Made by a program: the position numbers and the translations under genes
From: Marthasterias glacialis
Lineage: Eukaryota; Echinodermata; Asteroidea; Forcipulatida; Asteriidae
NCBI GenBank assembly: GCA_911728455.2
Contig: OU452221.1
Coordinates: forward strand, 5,732,290 to 5,796,289
DNA: 64,000 nt
Direction: 5' to 3'
Notes under the pieces: generated by a model
Seen by the model: only the letters and a program-made list of their open reading frames with translations
Told to the model about the DNA's origin: nothing
The model's database searches: none
Shown here: in pieces, positions 1-10,503 of the stretch
Layout of the letters: each line of letters starts with the position of its first letter
Numbering within the stretch: the first letter of the stretch is position 1

Positions 1-393
1 TCTTCATTAGGGATGTGGAAGTCATGGTCACTCCAAGATTGAGAAACTTGATAAGTTGGTTGAACGTTTATCGACCCTTGTTGCCAATAGATTCTGTTTT
101 TCTTTGAGCTGTTAATCGCAATTCAGAAACGAGTAAAACCCCCAACCGTTGCCACCCCCCCCCCCTCCCCAAGTAGGATTACTTGATCTACCCAGTTTGT
201 AAGTTTGCATTGCAATTTTGTTTTTGTTGTGTTTCGCGATCTTCTTCAAAGCCCTCAGTATTGCAGCTATCACATAGCCATACTGGTACATACTTTGAGT
301 GAACCTTCTGTTTGTATGCACAATGTCTTCAAAAATAAAGCTCAGATATTTAACATTTAAAGGTAGAATACAGGATTCGTATTTATAAAACAA
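1..393 (-). pseudogene. TMEM168-like C-terminal exon remnant (unit 0)
   Basis: Read on the minus strand, this stretch contains a decayed piece of the same C-terminal exon that is intact at 58383-58918. The phrase NKIAMQTYKLGRSS corresponds to NVIAMQTCQLSRSRD of the intact copy, and the sequence nearer the left edge still resembles the coding stretch around the conserved lysine-rich KERGRKVKAVYKV segment. A poly-C/G tract at about 155-170 and stop codons break the frame. The rest of the exon lies beyond the left edge. It shows that the tandem family continues to the left. Seen: residue similarity. Inferred: pseudogene status. Confidence 0.6.
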
Positions 394-884
394 AAGTGTT
401 TTTATTAGTATCAGTCTGAAAACTTACTGGTTATGAAGTTCATACCAGTACCAATCTTCCATAGAAATATAAAATATAATTTAAAGACCACAATTTTAAT
501 TTTGATTGTAACAATAAGAATAATGACAATGTGTTTACAGGCTGAAAAGTTTTCACGGTTTTCTCTATTTTTTTTTCCCATGTATTGAAATAAAGGGCTA
601 TTGAATTACACAAATTAAGAACACTGCACTATCAGCTTTACCAATCCTGTATTTTACCTTGAAGAAAAAAGGGAAATGTACCCGGGCAAAAAAAAAAAAA
701 AAAATAATTAAATAAATAAATGAAGAAATAAATAACAAAACAAAAAAACATAAAAAATAAAAAAATATATATACATATAATATATATTGGCCAGAACCAC
801 AAAGAGGTATACAATATAGTATATACATAGTACTTTCAGGTTTAGGGCCCAATAAATTATATCAACCTCTAATCTAAATGAAAA
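394..884. other. AT-rich spacer, no gene seen
   Basis: A/T-rich sequence with poly-A and TA-rich runs (around 690-790). The part from about 840 onward grades into diverged versions of the 120-bp tandem unit that follows. No open frame of interest. Confidence 0.5.
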
Positions 885-2747
885 AGGGAAATATCCCGGA
901 ACACCATAAGGAATTGGCCAGAACTAAGAGGTACAATATAATACTTGCAGGTATGGGGAACAATACATTAGCTCAGATATTTAACCTCTAAATAAAAAAA
1001 AAAGGAAATTTCCCCAAAACCTTGCCAGAACAACTAAGATGTTTTATACATGTATATACATAGTATATTTGCAGGTTTGGCGAATAATAAATTAGCTCTG
1101 ATATTCAACCTCTAAATAAAAATATAAAAAAAAATTCCCCAAAACCTTGCCAGAACAACTAAGATGTTTAATATATACATAGTATATTTGCAGGTTTGGC
1201 GAATAATAAATTAGCTCTGTAATTCAACCTCTAAATACAAAATTTTAAAAAAAATTCCCCAAAACCTTGCCAGAACAACTTAGATGTTTAATATATACAT
1301 AGTATATTTGCAGGTTTGGCGAATAATAAATTAGCTCTGATATTCAACTTCTAAATAAAAATTTAAAAAAAAATTCCCCAAAACCTTGCCAGAACCTTGC
1401 CAGAACAACTAAGATGTTTAATATATACATAGTATATTTGCAGGTTTGGCGAATAATAAATTAGCTCTGATATTCAACCTCTAAATAAAAAATTAAAAAA
1501 AAAATTCCCCAAAACCTTGCCAGATCAACTAAGATGTTTAATATATACATAGTATATTTGCAGGTTTGGCGAATAATAAATTAGCTCTTATATTCAACCT
1601 CTAAATAAAAAATGTAAAAAAAAATTCCCCAGAACCTTGCAAGAACAACTAAGATGTTTAATATATACATAGTATATTTGCAGGTTTGGCGAATAATAAA
1701 TTAGCTCTTATATTCAACCTCTAAATAAAAAATTAAAAAAAAATTCCCCAAAACCTTGCCAGAACAACTAAGATGTTTAATATAATTATACATAGTATAT
1801 TTGCAGGTTTGGCGAATAATAAATTAGCTCTGATATTCAACCTCTAAAATAAATAAAAAATTTAAAAAAAAAATTCCCCAAAACCTTGCCAGAACAACTA
1901 AGATGTTTAATATATACATAGTATATTTGCAGGTTTGGCGAATAATAAATTAGCTCTGATATTCAACCTCTAAATAAAAAATTTAAAAAAAATTCCCCAA
2001 AACCTTGCCAGATCAACTAAGATGTTTAATATATACATAGTATATTTGCAGGTTTGGCGAATAATAAATTAGCTCTTATATTCAACCTCTAAATAAAAAA
2101 TGTAAAAAAAAATTCCCCAGAACCTTGCAAGAACAACTAAGATGTTTAATATATACATAGTATATTTGCAGGTTTGGCGAATAATAAATTAGCTCTTATA
2201 TTCAACCTCTAAATAAAAAATTTAAAAAAAATTCCCCAAAACCTTGCCAGAACAACTAAGATGTTTAATATAATTATACATAGTATATTTGCAGGTTTGG
2301 CGAATAATAAATTAGCTCTGATATTCAACCTCTAAAATAAATAAAAAAATTTAAAAAAAATTCCCCAAAACCTTGCCAGAACAACCAAGATGTTTAATAT
2401 ATACATAGTATATTTGCAGGTTTGGCGAATAATAAATTAGCTCTTATATTCAACCTCTAAATAAAAAATTTAAAAAAAAATTCCCCAAAACCTTGCCAGA
2501 ACAACTAAGATGTTTAATATGTACATGGTATATTTGCAGGTTTGGCGAATAATAAATTAGCTCTGATATTCAACCTCTAAATAAAAAATGTAAAAAAAAA
2601 TTCCCCAAAACCTTGCCAGAACAACTAAGATGTTTAATATACACATAGTATATTTGCAGGTTTGGCGAATAATAAATTAGCTCTTATATTCAACCTCTAA
2701 ATAAAAAATTTAAAAAAAAATTCCCCAAAACCTTGCCAGAACAACTA
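885..2747. repeat. 120-bp period minisatellite, about 15 copies
   Basis: A head-to-tail array whose unit includes CCTTGCCAGAACAACTAAGA, an AT-rich TTTAATATATACATAGTATA segment, TTTGCAGGTTTGGCGAATAA and TTAGCTCTGATATTCAACC. The period is exactly 120 bp where it can be read off directly (for example 2461, 2581 and 2701). The leftmost units are diverged and the right-hand units nearly identical, which suggests recent unequal exchange or slippage on the right side. A higher-order pattern of several units is also repeated (1500-1740 resembles 2000-2240). Related diverged units remain at 23880-24220, in an equivalent position of another family unit. Confidence 0.9.
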
Positions 2748-3591
2748 AGAGGCGCCCTCTTGCAGTCAAAAATAAGGCCAATTCCAAAGAGATGCCAAGA
2801 CACAAAAAGTAGCTAAGCACAACAAACTAAATAAAGTTACCAGCAAAAATCACATGTACCATCTATGATTGGTATTTTGCTCCTTTTTGCTTAGAAGTAA
2901 ATGTTTAAGCAATCTTTTCTGCTTTAAAGCACTCTATGAAATTGGGCCCAGCATTCCAAGTACTTGGAAGCCAACTTGAATCCTACATGTAAATGACACA
3001 GGACATAAATTAATGAATGTAATTTTAACATTGACAATGTCACTGTACGTTCCTCCGAATGTGTCATAAACTATTATCAAACTGTTCAGACTTCCACTGA
3101 AGAGATGTTGACGCATACATCTCTAGATAATAACCTCTACATTTATATTTTCATAAATATGCTTTTTTGACACGTTATTATAATAACCTACATGTTGCAA
3201 TATTTACTGGCGCAAAATCAAAAATAATCCATGCATGATTGCATTAAGCTTCAAAAGTATACAGACACCCACAAATTAATAGACTATTAGTAATCGATTG
3301 AATCGCCACTTAACTTTTGATTTTTGGTTAGATTTTTTGGGGGCAAGCTGCAAGGAGAATGCATAATACGTAAAATATCTGAGGATTCCGAGGAGGGTCC
3401 TCTTAATGAAAACAAAAAGGGACACAGTCAAAACCTTGGTCGAAACAGTAACTCAGAGGACAGGAGCTAAAAACAAGCAACTACTGGGCGGGACCATAAA
3501 AGTAGCAATCTAAAGAAGCTCAAGATATTTTGAAGGCCTTAATTGAGCCCAGTTATAAGTACAAAGATATGAAAATTCATCTAACTTACAT

Positions 3592-5216
3592 ACATGCCCA
3601 GTATCAATAAAAGATGAGGCAACCAGATCATATCCTGAAGTTGAAGCGTTTCCAATAGCATAACGCTTGTTTTTTTTAACTTGGTCTCAAAACAGGATTT
3701 TGATCAGACTTTTCAACATTTTGGGAAACCTTGTAGCGTGCCGAAGTCTTCAGTATCTTCTTGTGTTTGACATGTGTAATTCATTGTTACTCCATGAAGG
3801 AGAAACTAGGTACTGCTTTAATTGTCCTTTCTCTCTCCTTCCAATTGTTAGTTTTTGTTTGAGTTCTTAAATTGACTCTATCCAATCACAGGTAAAATCC
3901 CAAACTCCTTTAGGGTTTTCTGAAGTGTATCTGATGTTGCATGAGAACAGAGCAATCTATATGAAGCAATATCAATTTGCTGCAAGTACATCCCTAAAGT
4001 TCTTATATTCCATGATCAATCACCAGAGTTAACTGTACCAAGTACAAGCCGCAAAGTGGTGTCAAAATAATGTATCAGCAATGAGAAAGTGGGCAAACTG
4101 AGCTTCCCTTTTATTGTCATCATCTTATCCATACTATTGTATTGTAATGGCATCATTTGTGGCATGGTCTGTGATTTTGTTGCAAAATCCCAGGCACAAA
4201 TGGATTAAACATGAACTCAAGCAAATAAAACCCAAAATTGGAACAAAAGAGGGGGGATCCAGTATCATTTGTTATGGTCAAAGGAGAAAATGAGGGTTGA
4301 TCACCTCAACAGTACCTATTTTATATCCATCTTATGATCTTTACTTCGATCATAGCGAAATAAATGTCCTTCGCGAGCCCATACTTTCAGTTTTAAATCA
4401 AAGACCGGATCAATGAATAGGCGGTTAGCGAAGCAAGTCATAGCAACATTATGCAAAGTCATATCCAAACTAGTGATGAAAGCTACCACTTGAAAGACCA
4501 TGAACAATATCCAAATGAAAAAGACAACGAAATTCTTATAGTTAGCAATAAATCTGAGCGCAACAACAGTAAAAGCAAAGGAACAGCAAATCAAGACTAA
4601 AGCATTTTTGGAAAAAAACGCCTGGTCCCCGGGCAAAACAACTAATCCGGTCACTGTGAACGCAACAAGCTCAAACATCTCAACAACACCCACTGGCATG
4701 GAGGAGTATTTATTAAATCCAGAACATCGCTGCACAATCGACGAGATGGCCTTGGTGCCAATGCTAGTGAGTAGCATCCATGCCACAGCTTCATCATTAT
4801 TGTGGATGGCATTGATATCTACAAAGGACACCAGACCAAGAAGACAGCCACACCATAAACGGATGCAGAAATCGATGATAATGAAGAGATACTTCGGAAA
4901 GTTATCGTCTCTACGTGTTGAGCTACAACAGGTACAACTGTACAGTACGAAGAAGACACAAATCAGCAATCCAATGGCAATCACAATACCAAAGACTGCT
5001 GGACTGATGCTGGTAGGAAACATTTGAACAAAACTGTACATCAAGGCAACTATGAGGACAACATAATTCAAAGCAGCCATTGTCAAGTTCAGGCAATACT
5101 CAACTGTGCAGCTAATTTTCGCCATGTTGCAAACCAGTTTCAAATTAAGGTTGCTCAAAACAAAACAATGGAGCTCACAAAATGATAGATTTTCCCCTTA
5201 TAGAAGAACCTCCAAC
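3592..5216 (-). pseudogene. Truncated TMEM168-like gene copy (unit 1)
   Basis: The membrane exon starts at a conserved acceptor (TTTCAG at about 5217-5222). Its likely start methionine is at 5125, in the family context LKLVCNM, and the frame stays open to 4316. It encodes about seven hydrophobic segments, the family motifs CIRLWCGCLLGLVSFVD and CFANRLFIDPVFD, then a short unrelated tail and a stop. Compared with unit B it lacks the last third of the membrane exon as coding sequence; that DNA is still recognisable at about 3990-4300 but broken. The middle exon is missing. A frameshifted piece of the C-terminal exon follows directly at 3592-3940 (TRDWIEF homologue, then stops). The long antisense frame at 4608-5027 is a shadow. 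A truncated N-terminal membrane protein could still be made, so pseudogene is the likeliest reading but not certain. Confidence 0.75.
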
Positions 5217-5854
5217 CTGAAATATAGAAAGAAAAAAGTTTTAGAGAGAATTTAAGTTTTTAGGGTTATCATTAAACGCAATTATGTTAAGATAGCTCAG
5301 TGCTCCTTTTCGTAAAGGTGTTACATGTATATAAAAATTTGCTCAGCACAGAAAATCCTGCTTACCAGAAACAGGTTGTGGTGAACTATTATTAACTGAA
5401 CTGTCTAAAGCGCCCTCTCCTGTTTGCATATACATACAGGTCAAGGAAAGGATATAATGTTGCTTTGTTCTACTGGATTAGTGGTGCCTTTTTATACGTA
5501 CACTACTATAGCCAGCGTGAACGTTACATTAAAATGTTGATTAGTTCATTAAGTCACTGACTACGTTTTAATGTTCTATAAGTGATCTGTTTTACATTTT
5601 TCCATTTTAGATGGGTAATATGTTTATATCAATTATCCTCAACGATAGTTTCTCCCAAGGTTACCAGCCAAAATGCCGTGTCATTCATTGTGACTGGTGC
5701 TCCAACTTAATTTTGATCAGCGAATACATTTGCCGGGCAACATTTTCAGCAATATTGTTTGCCTCCCCCCCCAAGCTCCTCCTCCTTCACCCCCCCCCCC
5801 CCCCCCACACTGACCAATAAAAAATTAATATGGCCATGCGTTGTTGATATTAAA

Positions 5855-6025
5855 AGGGTTGTGTCGTCATGGTTATATATGTAAGTAGAATAACCCACAT
5901 CACGTCACTTGACAAAGACGGCCCTTTGTGGTTTGAATGCACGAGCTCGCTTGTGCAGTATCTGGGTTAGAGTTCATCTTTCCATGCACAGCCATAGGCC
6001 TGGTAATCATGACGACACAACCCCT
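5855..6025. mobile_element. MITE-like inverted-repeat element
   Basis: Terminal inverted repeats of about 20 bp (GGGTTGTGTCGTCATGGTTA on the left, its complement TAATCATGACGACACAACCC on the right) enclose about 130 bp with no coding capacity. A second copy lies in unit 2 at 19130-19312, so insertion predates that duplication. Confidence 0.6.
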
Positions 6026-6414
6026 TGTGTTGACTGGACTTACAGGATTACACAGGATTGTTTTTTTTTTAAAGAGTAAATTAATTCCCATTTCAAGTTT
6101 TTGTGAAAAATGTCATCAACATTTTGGTGGCGACTTTTCAGTGAATATAGACACACATACTGTCAGGGATTTTGTGCACATTCTTGTACACCTATTTTGA
6201 AAGCAGCATCTGAAAGTAGTAACAGTGATTTGGGGGATCGTACAAGTCTATTTTTGCAAGGCATTTTACGCGAGGAAGGGCACGTATACGAGGAAAATCT
6301 AAAAAATGTACAGGAACATTTCAAGAAGCATTAAGGCAATGACCAGGGGCATGGAGGCAATTGCGTATTCAACAAACACATCTATATTCAAACTCACAAC
6401 TGTATACATCTTAC

Positions 6415-6560
6415 CTTCATTAATGTAATCAACAACAGTTTAAAAATGTCAACGGCAGAACATTTCTCTTTCCCTTCATTGGCAGCGTTCCGTTTGACAG
6501 AGTACGGTATATATTGCAGTTGTACCAACTGACTCTAGGTCAGATCTATGGTGTGTGTAA
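6415..6560 (-). promoter_or_regulatory. Decayed promoter and non-coding first exon (unit 1)
   Basis: On the minus strand this matches the promoter/first-exon region of unit A (55038-55180). The donor GAAG|GTAAGATG is kept (exon end 6415), but the TATA position reads GGGCTAATTACAC, so the TATA box is gone. This agrees with a decaying gene copy. Confidence 0.5.
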
Positions 6561-6738
6561 TTAGCCCTGACTGGTAATGACTTGTGATTTCTCATTGGGA
6601 ATTCCCAAGCTACTCGCAAGATGTATTGCAAAATCAGACTCGGATTGGGGGGAAGTCCCTCTACTACCAACCTCAACAACACACCAGCCCACATCTCATT
6701 ATCCTAGTACTATAGACTGGCTGTTCGGCCTACTTATA

Positions 6739-7107
6739 GGGTGCGTTGGATCATGGGTCTTCCTTCCTCCATGGTTGGATTAGCTTCCCCGTGTATACCA
6801 GGAAGTTACACTCGTGGTAGCTACGACACGAGGCTAATCGAACGCTGGGGTGTATTCATTCACTTGACATTCTGGGAAAATTAAGGTTGATGGTTGTTCC
6901 CCGCCGCGAGGCTGCAGCCGTACTACGTCATTACAACGGGCAGCAACCACAGACCCGCTCGCGAGCTGGGGCTGTGGTGGCATACACCGGGGGGGGGGGG
7001 GGGGGGGGCAGACACGAGTATCACGTGATGGCTAATCGAACGGTTTGGTGCAAGTTTTACCCCCAGCTCTATGGTTTTACTTACACGTGTAAGCTAATCG
7101 AACGCAC
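6739..7107. mobile_element. Short TIR element with internal subterminal repeats
   Basis: Left end GGTGCGTTGGAT and right end ATCGAACGCACC are inverted, with ATAG on both sides as a possible target duplication. The motif GCTAATCGAACG recurs inside (6834, 7031, 7091). Unit 2 has no equivalent sequence between TGGCTGTTCG and GTTGGACTAGC (about 20770-20810). A poly-G tract lies at 6989-7009. No coding capacity. Confidence 0.5.
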
Positions 7108-7604
7108 CCATAGTGTTGGACTAGCTTTTCAGCTTAGCTAACACTAATAGTAATAGTATACCATCGTTTTCATACAATCTGCTTTTATAACCTATGTACA
7201 CCCGGAGAGAGAATTTCATGCCTAAATTGCATGACGAATAAGTTGTTGAATCTTGAACAGGTCAAATGCAGCAAACTCACATGTTGAATTATAGCAAATA
7301 GTGTAGCAAACTCAGACTATAATTTGAAATTTTGCAAAATTAGAAAATGCTCGAAGACTGCATGTAAGCCTATACAATTCAGTCATACAGCTCAGTATTC
7401 ACACAGCATATTTTCAATTTTAACCCTGCGTAGTGGAGAAAAACCAGCCATGTCATTATTCATGATATCCTCAGCTAGACCATTACACACATCCTTGAAG
7501 GGGTGTCAGTCAACTGGGGGTCGCCGACTTGGTCAGGGGGTTCAAAAACATCTGCTTGATACCATCGCTCCCATAGCTATGGTGGCCCTGAAGGGACATA
7601 GTAT

Positions 7605-7690
7605 TCAAACGAGTAGTCGTATATTTATTCGCAACGTCGTATATTTATTCACGACGTCGTACATTATTCACGACGACGTATATTTATTCA
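7605..7690. repeat. Short tandem repeat of about 20 bp
   Basis: Four imperfect copies of GTCGTATATTTATTCACGAC lie head to tail just left of the TIR-element copy. Confidence 0.6.
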
Positions 7691-9250
7691 CTGTGAAATT
7701 CTTGGAAATTCTTGTGTTGAAAAGTGTTTAATCACGGTCGTCTGGCTCCATGTCTGGCCCAAACGTTCCGCTCGTGCAACTACTGCTACCACACCGTGAA
7801 CATACTTTACGTTCCTTGTAGAATTTCGCGGTCTCAGGTTTCCGGCGAGCTCAGTTTTCCGGATGACGTAGCCGGGCATTTCAGCACGCGGGCATCATGG
7901 TCTCAGTATTCCGGCGTGCTTGGATTTCCGGGCGACAACATGGTACTAATCATACGATTATTACAGGCCTCATCATACCATAGTTCTTGGTTTGATAACG
8001 AACCAACCTCTTCTGCCCATCCGTCGATCCGTCTGAATACAGACCGCTGTCTAAGCAACGGATAATTTTAGCATTCTTCTCACGAAATTCGTTAAAACGA
8101 TCCGCACGTCAATGCTCGAGGAGGCCGCCATGATAGTGTAACGAAATGGTACCCCGTGTTTGGCGCCCGCTAGCGTTAGGCACCGTTTAGCAGCAGGGCA
8201 TGCGCAGTGGGAAGTTGGGATTGCGTGCTCGTCGGGGACGAGGCTTGGTATTCGGTTGGAGAGCGGGGAGAGAGACGGTTGTGTTGGATCGGAACGAGTT
8301 TTACTGGGAGTTGGGACTCCGATTAGCGGCAGAGAGGTATAGTAACTTATGCTAGTGCTTGGACTGCGTGGGCCACTCTTGTAGTAGTTAATTGAGCATT
8401 CTAACTGTGGATTTAGACTTCTTGACAATTATTTTGTGCACTGCATATTCAATCGTACAATTTAACGGGAGTCAACAGGGATGTTTGTTACATGTAGGGA
8501 TATTTATTTACCTTAAGTGAGATTCGCTTACCTTAAGTGGTGATTACTTACCTTCAGTGACCCTTATTTGCCTCAAGTGACCATATTTTGCCTAAAGGAA
8601 TGGGAATTCGCCTTCTACTACTTGCAACCAGTAATAATTGTATTTAATCAATTATAAATAATAAAAGGATCAGCCTAGCACTCAGGAAATTGTCTCTTCC
8701 TTTGCTCTTTGGAGTCAGTCTGTCAATAGGGTCCTAGAGCCCCTCCCCTATTTTATCACATGCGGCGACATATGGTCTCCAAACGACCTCACCCCTTAGT
8801 ACCAGCTAGACTACCGCTCGCCTGTGCTGGTGTGACCCGGATTGTAGGGCCTACCGGGACGGGATTCGCCACAATAGCTTCAGCGTGAATCGTCACCCCG
8901 ATCCGATGCATGCCATCCTGACACGTTCATACGACTCAGCACGGCACTGAAACGGACGATTTTCGTCTGCTGTACGCAGACATGGCATGACGTCCTTGTA
9001 CCATATTTGGTCATCTGGAAAACTGAGCACGCCGGAAACCTGAGACCGCGAAACCGGAACTGTCCTTTACTGGCTTTATTCAGCCACTCGAAGGTCTCTT
9101 GTACAAACTCTGGAATATTTTACACAGAGTTCGAGAAAGAGAAGCCTCGATCGAATAAACAAATGCAACAATCATCATGTAGGCCTACCATATGTAGTGG
9201 GTATTAAACGTAAACAAAGACGACGTCGTCCTCAGGAAAGTGTGGTACGG
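7690..9250. mobile_element. Copy of the 0.8-kb TIR element, interrupted by another insertion
   Basis: Segments 7690-7826 and 9051-9250 match consecutive parts of the elements at 19322-20118 and 30345-31114 (for example GATCGCGGTCGTCTGGC-like and TTTATTCAGCCACTCGAAGG). They are separated by the TIR insertion at 7827-9050. The outer termini are eroded here. Confidence 0.6.
7827..9050. mobile_element. 1.2-kb non-autonomous TIR element
   Basis: The ends are inverted repeats of about 40 bp: left CGCGGTCTCAGGTTTCCGGC and onward, right GCCGGAAACCTGAGACCGCG. The element interrupts an older repeat, and the joined flanks (7826/9051) match the uninterrupted copies at 19880 and 30890. No target duplication is obvious. 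The inside is relatively GC-rich at 8160-8340, carries four imperfect copies of a TTACCTTAAGTGA motif at 8507-8600, and has only unrecognised short frames on both strands. Superfamily not assigned. Confidence 0.65.
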
Positions 9251-9982
9251 TAACCGCCACCTCCCAATCTATCTCACAACCAATCTATTCAAGACGGTCA
9301 AAAAAGAGACATTCCTCTGGGTGAAATAGGTCATGCTCATTGCAGGGACAGACAAAATCTTTGTTGTTATAAACATTCTGAAAATGTTTTACCCCCATTT
9401 TTCAGTTACCAGTACTTAGTATTGGATTAGTTTATGTGTTGGCTCGAAGTTACTTGTAGGAACCTGTTGAGTTTAAAATGGTCCGCTTCAATAGGCGAAT
9501 CAATATTCATTGCAGCATTATCTGTAACCAGTGTAACACCAAATCGTCTGTCCCTGTTATGAACATTGCAATCTTAAAGAATTTCAAAAAATAAAGGACA
9601 TTTTTTCAATTTTTCTTCCAGGGGTCTTAAATGTACACATTAAAACTACATTGATTACAATAACTGAGCAAGTGTGGATTCGCTCAGGTGACCTTAGTGA
9701 GACCTGACCCTAAAACCTCCCAGGTTCTACAACAAAATCAGGGTCGAATAGGCCATATTTTTGACAGCAAGAGGGCGCAATACTCACTCCATTTTGGAAG
9801 TACAAAAATATTTCAAAACATTAAAAATACAAATTTTTCAAGCAAATATCTTACACTGATGACATTGTAAAACTGTCAATAAAAAAACCCTCACAAGTTG
9901 TATATTAACTGCTTCATTTGAAGTCTAATTGCATCTGGTTTACAACACTATTTCTATGGTTGGACCCCCGATCAACCCAAAG
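9251..9982. other. Non-coding spacer shared with 24950-25620
   Basis: No gene seen. The sequence is a diverged copy of the spacer in unit 3: both have GTAACACCAAATCGTCTGTCC, AGTTACTTGTAGGA and ACTGAGCAAGTGT in the same order. It marks family-unit DNA to the left of unit 2. Confidence 0.5.
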
Positions 9983-10503
9983 GGCGCCCTCTTGCAGTCA
10001 AAAATAAGGCCAATTCCAAAGAGATGCCAAGACACAAAAAGTAGCTAAGCACAACAGACTAAACAAGGTTACCAGCAAAAATCACATGTACCATCTATGA
10101 TTGGTATTTTGCTCCTTTTTGCTTAGAAGTAAATGTTTAAGCAATCTTTTCTGATTTAAAGAACTCTATGAAATTGGGCCCAGCATTCCAAGTACTTGGA
10201 AGCCAACTTGAATCCTACATGTAAATGACACAGGACATAGTTTAATGAATGTAATTCTAACATTGACAATGTTACTGTGCGTTCCTCCGAATGTGTCATA
10301 AACTATTAACAAACTGTTCAGACTTCCACTGAAGAGATGTTGACACATACATCTCTAGATAATAACCTCTACATTTATATTTTCATAAATAGGGTTATCT
10401 TATTTGACACATGTTGCAATATTTACTGGCGCAAAATCACAAAATAATCAATACATAATTGCATTAAGCTTTAAAAGTATATTATAGACACCCACAAATT
10501 AAT

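Larger units (their letters stand above)
2751..7330. repeat. Segmental duplication unit 1 (partner of 9983-20830)
   Basis: From GGCGCCCTCTTGCAGTC at 2751 the sequence runs parallel to unit 2 starting at 9983, with the same order of landmarks: the shared spacer, a degenerate C-terminal exon, a truncated membrane exon, the 5' intron and a non-coding exon remnant. Unit 1 lacks the LINE, the LTR element and the 0.8-kb TIR element present in unit 2, so it supplies the empty site for each. Confidence 0.85.

Noticed and set aside
4608..5027. Plus-strand open frames opposite the membrane exons (also 14761-15309, 38874-39407, 62871-63386)
   Set aside because: They are antisense to clearly conserved TMEM168-like coding exons, lack any recognisable motif and recur only because the sense frames are conserved.
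6989..7009. Poly-G/poly-C tracts (also 155-170, 5797-5808, 40690-40702, 50647-50663, 55563-55580, 56151-56166)
   Set aside because: Homopolymer runs scattered through non-coding sequence; possible G-quadruplexes, but nothing ties them to a function and their lengths are prone to sequencing error.
8051..8428. 125-codon minus-strand frame and overlapping plus-strand frame
   Set aside because: They lie inside a non-autonomous TIR element and show no recognisable domain.
8478..8760. Possible solo LTR (TG at about 8480 to CA at 8760)
   Set aside because: The TG...CA ends may be chance; there is no target duplication or primer-binding site that I can support.
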